From an uncultured Opitutia bacterium (GTDB taxonomy: Bacteria; Verrucomicrobiota; Verrucomicrobiia; Opitutales; JABJCN01): DNA of 9,773 nt. Below the pieces are notes generated by a model. The model was not told the origin of the DNA and ran no database searches. It saw only the letters and a program-made list of their open reading frames with translations. Below, one piece after another: positions 1 to 6,319 of the stretch. Position 1 is the first letter of the stretch. Each line of letters starts with the position of its first letter. A program made the translations under genes and the position numbers. Location of the stretch: positions 1 through 9,773 of the forward strand of contig CAJWSN010000039.1 of the NCBI GenBank assembly GCA_913046175.1. The letters run 5' to 3'.

Positions 1-2991
1 CGAGTGGTCAGGATCGAGCTCCTCGGCCCTTCTCCCAATGGCGACCATGTCTTATCACTCGCCGAGGTTCGAGTGTGGGGCCGCGAGGATTCCTCTCTGC
101 AATACCTGCCCATCCAGATTTTGGAAGGCGACTTTCTCGAGAGCTACGCCGGCAGCCACCTTGACAAGGACAACGACGAGTTGCCTGACGAGTGGGAGGA
201 ACGACATGGCTTCAACCTGAACGGACACCAGACCGGTGAACATGCGCCTGGAGCCGATCCGGACAAAGACGGTTTATCCAACTTGGAGGAGGCCATCCGC
301 AGGCTGAACCCCTTTGCGGGTAATTCCTTTCCCGGCAGGCTTGCCTTGGAACGTTGGGATAGTATTGGGGAATACGACGTCAGGGAATTGGCCTTATCGG
401 ATTCCTTTTTTCTGGAGCCGAACCTTCGCAAGGCAGTGTCCACCACGAGTTACAAAGGTCTTCGCAAATATTCAGCAGCTCGACTCCGAGGATACCTCAC
501 GGCTCCTGAGACGGGAACCTATCGCTTTTGGATCAGCGCGCTCCACAGAGCTGAACTGTGGCTCAGTCAGGACAACACCAAGTACCACAAGCGTCTTCTC
601 GCTCAAATGGGGCCTGAATCGGGTACAGGTCATGGCATTCGCCGTTGGGACAGGAACCTTTGGGATCGTTTTGCCTGCCAGATGAGCGATGAGATTCAGC
701 TTGAAGCGGGACAAAAGTATTTCCTTGAAATTCTATCCCAGCAAAAGCACGCAGGAGGTTACCACGTCAGTGTGGCTTGGGCACCTCCTGGCCAAGACCG
801 CCATCCTCTTCCCCTAGACGTCATACTTTCCTACGGGTTGGAGCCCGCCGACGCAGACGACGACTACCTGCCCGACAATTGGGAATTGAAGCACAATCTC
901 GACCCCACTGACAACGGCGCCTTGGACCGTGCTCGGCAGGGCGAGCAGGGAGACTTTGACCTTGATGCCCTATCCAACCGCGAGGAATACGTTCTCGGCA
1001 CCAATCCAGTCAATCCTGACACCGATGGCGACGGATTGAACGATGCGGATGAGTTCCTCATCTACGGTACCGACCCCACCGCCAGCGACGCTCCCTCCGA
1101 GTCTCGCGTTGTTTCCGTGGACCTCACTTCCCATCAATCGGATGGCCCCTCCTGGAACATGACTTCCGGAGGCCTTGTCCCAAACTCCTTCCGGGGTGAA
1201 ATCTCCTGGGACTTCAGCGTCACGCAGAATGGTTTCTGGATTATTGAGTTGGCCACCCGCCTGCTTGGAAACCTCTATTTGAAAGAGGTTGTTGAAGTGG
1301 AAGTATGCATCGACGGTGTGTCCCTGGGCAAGCGCGCTTTAGTCTATGGTGTGCAACGGGATAGCCGTTTGCGGGTCACCACCCCTTTATTGACTGCAGG
1401 CGAACACTCACTCACCTTCAAGATCGACAACATGCTGGCCAGGCGACTGGTCTCCATCGTCAGCATCGACGTGCTCCGTCCCGAAGGCGCAGATCTAGAT
1501 GGAGATGGTTTTCCCGACTGGGTTGTCAAACAGCTTTTCACCGTCAATTCAATCCGATCGCACCCGCATTTATCGCGTGTCTCGCCAGCCTCCGTGGAGG
1601 GTTTTTCCCGGTCAGTAGGCGGCGTCCTGCTCGATGGTATTCCGGTCAATCCGGGCCTGGACGATAATCATTGGTTCGGCGATCTGCAATTGCAGTCCGA
1701 CGGATTCACTTCCTTCACCGTCGACCACGAATTGGGAATAAGTGAAACGAGCTCCATCCAATGGCAGGAAACCAACGTTTTTGACGAGGAAACGCTATTC
1801 ATACGCAAGGGCGACTCCCTGAAACTCGTGGCCCAATTGCCCCACGATGACAGTACTCCCAACCCCATCGAAATTTGGCAACCTTCCTCGGTCAACTGGG
1901 CTCAGGAACCCAAAGCATTCGCCATTCAATCCTCTACCGGATTGGGCGGCGTCGCGACTCGGGCCACAGACGGTGATCTACGCAGTAATCGCATCACCCA
2001 CACAAAAGACGAGTCCGGTGCTTGGTTGCGGCTCGACCTTGGGGCAGAGCGCCTCATCGATCGTGTCGTCATATGGAACAGTTCGTATAGGCAGCACCGG
2101 TTAACCCACTTCCGGATGGAAATCCATGACAATGCAGGGACCCTCGTCACGAGTCGCGACTTCCATACCGATGGCTCCCACGCAGGCAACAAAATGACTT
2201 GGATGACGGACAAAATCTCCAAGGGTCGCTCCCTCACCATCCGCCGTCTCAGACCCGATCGCAACGGTCAAACCTATCTCTCACTCCGGGAAGTACAAGT
2301 GTTCGGTCTCGAGCCAGTCTCCCTCGCAACATCCACCGATCATCACCTGTTGCACTTCCCCGATGCCGGCGATTATCGTGTGCGGGCCGCTCGACCGGAC
2401 GGTTCATTCGCCACTCTTTCGGTAAAGGTCAAACAAGCCGATTTTTTTTCAGACATACAGGACTTGCTTTCCAACACAGTAGGAAAGATCAAACTCCCAG
2501 CAGCATCGGTGGATGCCTCTCTTTTCTTTGAGGGTGGCAAATTCGTCCATCTCAATCCGAAAGCCTTCCCGAAAGGAAAATGGATCGCGCTGCAGGCCAA
2601 CCCGCGAGGTCGTGGTCTCTGTCGCATAATTGCCCGCCTCTTCCCCGGGGGGCCCATCCTCGGCGCCCAACAACTCAATCTCATCACTATCTCGGACGCT
2701 CTTCAGAACGACACAACTGTCGCCTTCCAAAGCAACGACTTTCCAGGGTACTATACCGTCACAACACCCATGGTCGCCACCTGCCTTCCTCCCGGCGGCA
2801 CTGTCGTGGTGAATATCTTTCGATCCGGCGTAACCTTCACCAACGGCTCCAAGAAGTTGACCCTTCGCTCGGAAGATTTTGTCAACGGCGTGGCCTTTCT
2901 CAACTTCCTCTTCCCCATAGGCATGCGCGGTGGTTACTGCCACTACTTGAATGTCTACGATCAAAAGGGCATCTTCCGCGGCAGGCGATAA
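1..2991 (+). CDS. Large secreted multidomain protein (discoidin-like, Asp-rich calcium repeats, PA14), 5' truncated
   Basis: The frame is open from base 1, so the true start and signal peptide lie upstream; the GTG at 4 is not credible because the sequence already sits inside a domain. Order seen: bases 1-90, the last strands of a discoidin (F5/8 type C)-like domain ending SLAEVRVWG; 163-315, thrombospondin-type-3-like Asp-rich calcium loops (DKDNDELPDEWE, DPDKDGLSNLEE); about 334-822, a PA14 domain (GTYRFWISA core, LEAGQKYFLEI); 847-1098, more calcium loops (DADDDYLPDNWE, DTDGDGLNDADE); about 1099-1488, a jelly-roll resembling carbohydrate-binding modules; 1489-1521, another Asp loop (DLDGDGFPDW); 1906-2310, a complete discoidin-like domain ending SLREVQVFG; 2400-2988, an unassigned beta-rich C-terminus. 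No LPXTG, PEP-CTERM or barrel signal is seen at the end. Family knowledge suggests extracellular glycan or surface binding; no catalytic motif was recognised, so the role is inferred. Confidence 0.85.
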   Translation, partial: RVVRIELLGPSPNGDHVLSLAEVRVWGREDSSLQYLPIQILEGDFLESYAGSHLDKDNDELPDEWEERHGFNLNGHQTGEHAPGADPDKDGLSNLEEAIRRLNPFAGNSFPGRLALERWDSIGEYDVRELALSDSFFLEPNLRKAVSTTSYKGLRKYSAARLRGYLTAPETGTYRFWISALHRAELWLSQDNTKYHKRLLAQMGPESGTGHGIRRWDRNLWDRFACQMSDEIQLEAGQKYFLEILSQQKHAGGYHVSVAWAPPGQDRHPLPLDVILSYGLEPADADDDYLPDNWELKHNLDPTDNGALDRARQGEQGDFDLDALSNREEYVLGTNPVNPDTDGDGLNDADEFLIYGTDPTASDAPSESRVVSVDLTSHQSDGPSWNMTSGGLVPNSFRGEISWDFSVTQNGFWIIELATRLLGNLYLKEVVEVEVCIDGVSLGKRALVYGVQRDSRLRVTTPLLTAGEHSLTFKIDNMLARRLVSIVSIDVLRPEGADLDGDGFPDWVVKQLFTVNSIRSHPHLSRVSPASVEGFSRSVGGVLLDGIPVNPGLDDNHWFGDLQLQSDGFTSFTVDHELGISETSSIQWQETNVFDEETLFIRKGDSLKLVAQLPHDDSTPNPIEIWQPSSVNWAQEPKAFAIQSSTGLGGVATRATDGDLRSNRITHTKDESGAWLRLDLGAERLIDRVVIWNSSYRQHRLTHFRMEIHDNAGTLVTSRDFHTDGSHAGNKMTWMTDKISKGRSLTIRRLRPDRNGQTYLSLREVQVFGLEPVSLATSTDHHLLHFPDAGDYRVRAARPDGSFATLSVKVKQADFFSDIQDLLSNTVGKIKLPAASVDASLFFEGGKFVHLNPKAFPKGKWIALQANPRGRGLCRIIARLFPGGPILGAQQLNLITISDALQNDTTVAFQSNDFPGYYTVTTPMVATCLPPGGTVVVNIFRSGVTFTNGSKKLTLRSEDFVNGVAFLNFLFPIGMRGGYCHYLNVYDQKGIFRGRR
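163..315 (+). other. First thrombospondin-type-3-like calcium-binding segment
   Basis: Two Asp-rich loops of the DxDxDGLxDxxE type (DKDNDELPDEWE at 163 and DPDKDGLSNLEE further on) flank a short linker. They separate the discoidin-like end from the PA14 domain. Calcium binding is known for this repeat class; here it is inferred from the spaced acidic residues. Confidence 0.7.
334..822 (+). other. PA14 domain within the large exoprotein
   Basis: About 160 residues fit the PA14 beta-barrel pattern: an opening GRLALERWD strand, then SAARLRGYLTAPETGTYRFW, a LWLSQD strand, and the closing LEAGQKYFLEIL and VSVAWAPPG. PA14 domains commonly bind carbohydrate at the cell surface. The boundaries are estimates. 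Confidence 0.75.
847..1098 (+). other. Second thrombospondin-type-3-like calcium-binding segment
   Basis: This segment reads DADDDYLPDNWE, then FDLDALSNREEYVLGTNP, then DTDGDGLNDADEFLIYGTDP: three acidic loops in the canonical spacing, with the usual GT(N/D)P turn after each of the last two. It acts as a rigid calcium-stabilised spacer in proteins of this type. Confidence 0.75.
1906..2310 (+). other. Discoidin (F5/8 type C)-like domain
   Basis: The motifs follow the family in order: TRATDGD near the start, then AWLRLDLGAERLIDRVVIWN, then FRMEIHDNAGTLV, ending SLTIRRLRP and YLSLREVQVFG. The end matches the partial domain at bases 1-90 (LSLAEVRVWG), so the protein carries at least two copies. 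Such domains bind glycans or surfaces. Confidence 0.75.
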
Positions 2992-2995
2992 CTAA

Positions 2996-4009
2996 ATGAT
3001 TCCATTGCTTAATCAAAAGGCCATGAAGCTATTCCTTTGGATTGTTATTCTCCTCTGCCTTGGAATAAGTCTGCTCGCATGGATGAACCTCAACAAGACG
3101 GGTCTGGTAACCCCCGAGACGAAATCCAAAAACATATCCGGGCATCTCATTCTCGACCCCTTGGTCTCAAGCAACACTCCCTCCAGTAGCTGGAAATCAC
3201 TCACCGATCCTTCCATCCGCTGGCAAGTGCGGGTGGACCTGCTTCGTCGCCTGGATAAGGAGACCCTGTCCGAAACCGATGTCGATGCCCTCTACTCCCT
3301 ACTTGAGCACCGTCCGTTGTCTGGGCAGGCTGAAAACTGGTGGGTCGTGGTCAATGAGATCATGGAACAAATGCGCCTGCAGGCCATCGGTCGCGATCGT
3401 TATAGCAAAACCCTCCTCGTAATCATTCGTGACCCCTTCGCCCCAGAAGTCCTGCGCGATTACACAATTCAGCACCTCGGTCAGTGGATCTCCCCACGAG
3501 GGGAAGATATCGGAGTCCCGCATGAAGAAGACCCAGTCCTCGTTCGCAAGGCCGTTGTCGCCATTTCCAATACCGTCCGCGATGCCAGCCTCGCCCATTC
3601 CAGTATACCCGGCACCGCCCTCAACGTTCTCATTGACGTCCGCGAAGGAGGGATTGAACCGAAAATCATCAAAAAAGCCATGGACGAGCTCGAACCCTGG
3701 TTCTCCAAAGTGATACCCGACCGGATTTCGATCAGTTCGATCAACCGCGCCGAGGCCATCAGCGCAGTTGCTTGCCTTGGTCGTCGCAAATACTCCCCGA
3801 TCATTCGCGAACTCGCCTTTAGCAAGGAAGGTGACCCGACCCTTCGCCTCCGCAGCATCGCCGCCCTCGGCTACCTCGGCGAGGAAAGTGACATGGAATC
3901 CCTACGGGGAATCGTCCTTTCTGGGAGTCCCCTGCGCCATGCCGCCCAAAATGCCCTAATTCAACTTTCAGCCACAATCAACGAGCCTTCCTTCTTCATC
4001 GAGCAATAA
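2996..4009 (+). CDS. Membrane-anchored HEAT-repeat-like protein
   Basis: The product is 337 residues. Near the N-terminus (about residues 12-30) lies a hydrophobic stretch, LFLWIVILLCLGISLLAW, preceded by a Lys: a signal anchor or signal peptide placing the rest in the periplasm. The Cys in it lacks a small residue at -1, so it is not a lipobox. The rest is helical; about residues 240-330 look like HEAT/armadillo-type repeats (RAEAISAVACLGRRKYSPII, then RLRSIAALGYLGEESDMESL, then HAAQNALIQLS). HEAT repeats are protein-binding scaffolds; no enzyme motif is seen. The gene starts four bases after the exoprotein stop, which suggests one transcript and possibly a shared job. Start choice is uncertain: ATG 2996 has an AGG ten bases upstream, while ATG 3023 (MKLFLW) would give a more typical signal-anchor N-terminus. 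Confidence 0.75.
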   Translation: MIPLLNQKAMKLFLWIVILLCLGISLLAWMNLNKTGLVTPETKSKNISGHLILDPLVSSNTPSSSWKSLTDPSIRWQVRVDLLRRLDKETLSETDVDALYSLLEHRPLSGQAENWWVVVNEIMEQMRLQAIGRDRYSKTLLVIIRDPFAPEVLRDYTIQHLGQWISPRGEDIGVPHEEDPVLVRKAVVAISNTVRDASLAHSSIPGTALNVLIDVREGGIEPKIIKKAMDELEPWFSKVIPDRISISSINRAEAISAVACLGRRKYSPIIRELAFSKEGDPTLRLRSIAALGYLGEESDMESLRGIVLSGSPLRHAAQNALIQLSATINEPSFFIEQ

Positions 4010-4013
4010 TGCA

Positions 4014-4044
4014 AGTTCTTTAAACCACGCGCATTTAAATGACT
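4014..4044. terminator. Weak dyad between convergent genes, possible bidirectional terminator
   Basis: Two TTTAAA hexamers (4019-4024 and 4034-4039) separated by nine bases can pair. An outer AGTT/GACT arm (4014-4017 with 4041-4044, including one T-G pair) extends the stem past a single mismatch. The stem is AT-rich and no T-tract follows on either strand, so this is only a candidate. It fills the short gap between the convergent HEAT gene and glgB and overlaps the last two bases of glgB. Confidence 0.25.
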
Positions 4045-6208
4045 ACTCCTCTTGGGTAAAAGAGCGCCACACTTGGGCGGAGAAGGCAGGCAGGTCCAGA
4101 TTGATGGAGTGTGGCTGCCCATGGGCCTTTTCATCCTGCGCAATCCGAGACTCTGGAAGTCGACCGAGAGTACCCCCATAACGTGGAGCAGATGAGTGAA
4201 GGAGGGGAGTCCAGACGCCTGGGTTGGGTACGCCAAATGTCCTGCAGCATTCTTCAGGGCCAAAATTAAAAGCGAAGAGATAAACTTCGCCATCTGCGTA
4301 TCCCCAGCGAAGGAACGAGAGCGTTGAATGCTCTGAATCCCGTGAATCCAGCCACTGGAAGGCGTGGGGTTGAGGATCAGTGCGAGCGAGTGAGGAATCC
4401 TGAACATAAATTTGATTCAAGTCATGAATCAGCTCCCAAAGACCTTGGTGCAGGTCATCCTCCAGTAATTCCCATTGCAAGATGCCAGTGGCAGACCATT
4501 CACGAAGCTGGCCAAACTCACCCCCCATGAAAAGGGTCTTCTTGCCGGGCCAACCCCAAAGGAGCACAAAGAGGGTCCGGAGGTCAGCGGCCTTCGTGGC
4601 AAGATCATCGCCTGCTGCCATTTTAAGTAGGAGTGGTTTTTTTTCATGGACAACCTCATCATGAGAAAAGACTTGGATAAAATCCTCAGCAAAATGGTAG
4701 TCCCGACAGTGAATGAGTTGATCATGGAAATCACATCTGCGGGAAGGTGGAGCCTGAAAAAACTGGAGGACATCATGCATCCAGCCAAGGTTCCACTTGA
4801 AATGAAATCCAAGAGATTCACCGGGTTGCGCAGGTGTCACATTGGGATAGGCAGTGGATTCCTCCGCAATTGTGATGGTCCCGGGAAAATACTTGCGGAC
4901 AGCCGCATTGACCTGTTGGAGAAACTGTATGGCCTCAAGATTCTCATTACCCCCAAGTTTGTTGGGTTCCCAATCGTTCCCACGAGAATAATCGAGATAA
5001 AGCATTGAAGCGACCGCATCAACACGCAGGCCATCCACATGGTAGCGATCAAGCCAAGCAATTGCACTTCCCATTAGAAAACTGCAAACCTGTGGCTTGC
5101 CATAGTCAAAAACCCAGGTGCCCCAGTCACGATGTTCGCGTTTCCACTCCTCCTCATACTCGTATAAATGCCCCCCATCAAAACATCCAAGACCAAATGC
5201 ATCCTTCGGAAAATGTGCAGGGACCCAGTCGATAATGACCCCGATACCCCGATTGTGGAACTCATCAACAAGGTGCATTAGATCATGTGGGTTACCGAAC
5301 CGGTGGTTAGGACCGTAATACCCAGTAACCTGATAACCCCATGATTCCACGAAAGGGTGCTCGTTGAGAGGCATGAACTCAACGTGAGTGAATCCTGTTT
5401 CCTGCACGTAGTCACCCAGCTCAATGGCAAGCTCCCGATAACTGGTTCCCGGGCGCCTCCAGGAACCCGGGTGAACTTCATAGACAGACATTGGTGCCTC
5501 CCCCCAGTCGCGATTCCTCCGTTCCATCCAATCCTGATCCTTCCAGGAAAAGCCTCTCAGATCATACACGATGGAGGCGTTGTGAGGAGGTCCTTCAGAG
5601 AAAAGAGCCATGGGGTCCGCCTTCTCCAGGATTTCACCTTCAACAGTGCGCACATGGAACTTGTACTTGGAGCCCAAGGCAATTTCCGGCAAAAAGATTT
5701 CCCAAACACCGGTGGAACCGATCCGACGCATTGGATGCATGACAGCAGGATCAAACTTGGGAAAGTGTACAAGGCTGACAGCACGGGCACGAGGAGACCA
5801 GACCGAGAAAGACCAACCCTGCACACCCTCGACTTCAAGAGGTCGCGGACCCATCTTGTTATAAATCCAAGGGTCTCCCTTATCCATGAAACTGGAAAGT
5901 TCTTCCTGGTTAACAGTTGCAGAAAAACGGTAGGGATCCTCAATCTCAAGAATACGACCGTCACGACCCTTGACCCTGAGGCGATAGGGAAATGGACCAT
6001 CCTGAAGAATACGGGATTCAAAGAAGCCACGGTTGCGCTTCATTGGGTGGACTTTTGCAGTTCCACAATCCACGACCTCACAAGCAACGACCCCTGGTTG
6101 AAGGGTACGTACCAAGATTCCTCCGGAAACCGGGTGCATGCCTAGCACTTCATGAGGCATGTCGCTGAGGCCTTGGGCAACGCGATTGAGTTCATCGACA
6201 ACTTTCAT
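4043..6208 (-). CDS. glgB: 1,4-alpha-glucan (glycogen) branching enzyme
   Basis: The 721-residue product is the usual length for a two-CBM48 GlgB. It cuts an alpha-1,4 glucan chain and rejoins it as an alpha-1,6 branch in cytoplasmic glycogen synthesis. An N-terminal CBM48-like module (about 18-100, HEVLGMHPV) and a second (about 130-215, WSFSVWSPRARAVSLVHF) precede the GH13 barrel. Catalytic motifs are intact: GYYGPNHRFG; region I VIIDWVPAHFP; GLRVDAV with nucleophile Asp397; TIAEEST with acid/base Glu449; FSHDEVVH with Asp517. The FMGGEFGQ motif and the C-terminal all-beta domain follow. A Glu replaces the usual Gly in the VVHGKK stretch, which is mildly unusual. The start at 6208 keeps the N-terminal helix seen in the family, although its ribosome site is poor. 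No glgA, glgC, glgP or glgX is nearby. Transcription diverges from the lptD-like gene. Confidence 0.97.
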   Translation of the reverse strand: MKVVDELNRVAQGLSDMPHEVLGMHPVSGGILVRTLQPGVVACEVVDCGTAKVHPMKRNRGFFESRILQDGPFPYRLRVKGRDGRILEIEDPYRFSATVNQEELSSFMDKGDPWIYNKMGPRPLEVEGVQGWSFSVWSPRARAVSLVHFPKFDPAVMHPMRRIGSTGVWEIFLPEIALGSKYKFHVRTVEGEILEKADPMALFSEGPPHNASIVYDLRGFSWKDQDWMERRNRDWGEAPMSVYEVHPGSWRRPGTSYRELAIELGDYVQETGFTHVEFMPLNEHPFVESWGYQVTGYYGPNHRFGNPHDLMHLVDEFHNRGIGVIIDWVPAHFPKDAFGLGCFDGGHLYEYEEEWKREHRDWGTWVFDYGKPQVCSFLMGSAIAWLDRYHVDGLRVDAVASMLYLDYSRGNDWEPNKLGGNENLEAIQFLQQVNAAVRKYFPGTITIAEESTAYPNVTPAQPGESLGFHFKWNLGWMHDVLQFFQAPPSRRCDFHDQLIHCRDYHFAEDFIQVFSHDEVVHEKKPLLLKMAAGDDLATKAADLRTLFVLLWGWPGKKTLFMGGEFGQLREWSATGILQWELLEDDLHQGLWELIHDLNQIYVQDSSLARTDPQPHAFQWLDSRDSEHSTLSFLRWGYADGEVYLFAFNFGPEECCRTFGVPNPGVWTPLLHSSAPRYGGTLGRLPESRIAQDEKAHGQPHSINLDLPAFSAQVWRSFTQEE

Positions 6209-6319
6209 CTTTTGGCTCGCAAAATGTGTGCACGAAAAGCCAATTTTTCAACGAGCAAAACCCTTTTCCGCAATAAAAACTTGTTTCCTCACAGATGTTT
6301 GTCCAAACATGCAGACTTG
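6209..6319. other. Divergent upstream region of glgB and the lptD-like gene
   Basis: This AT-rich stretch must carry the glgB promoter and probably the lptD one. I found no hexamer pair with acceptable spacing on either strand. The only clear structure is the dyad at 6295-6310. Part of this stretch becomes coding if the lptD-like gene starts at ATG 6224. Confidence 0.4.

Noticed and set aside
2449..2964. 171-codon open frame on the - strand inside the exoprotein gene
   Set aside because: It is an antisense shadow without recognisable structure, and the sense frame is continuous through it.
3023..3100. Lipoprotein signal in the HEAT protein (ILLC)
   Set aside because: The residue before Cys is Leu, not Gly, Ala or Ser, and hydrophobic sequence continues past it, so it reads as a membrane helix rather than a lipobox.
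4053..4068. CTCTT...AAGAG hairpin at the 3' end of glgB
   Set aside because: It lies inside coding sequence, has a 5-bp stem and no following T-tract in either direction.
5357..6145. 262-codon open frame on the + strand opposite glgB
   Set aside because: It is the antisense shadow of a confident glgB; the translation has no domain pattern.
6231..6280. TTGAAA with a downstream CATTTT as a sigma-70 promoter for glgB (- strand)
   Set aside because: The -10 match is only three of six bases; AT-rich sequence yields such pairs by chance.
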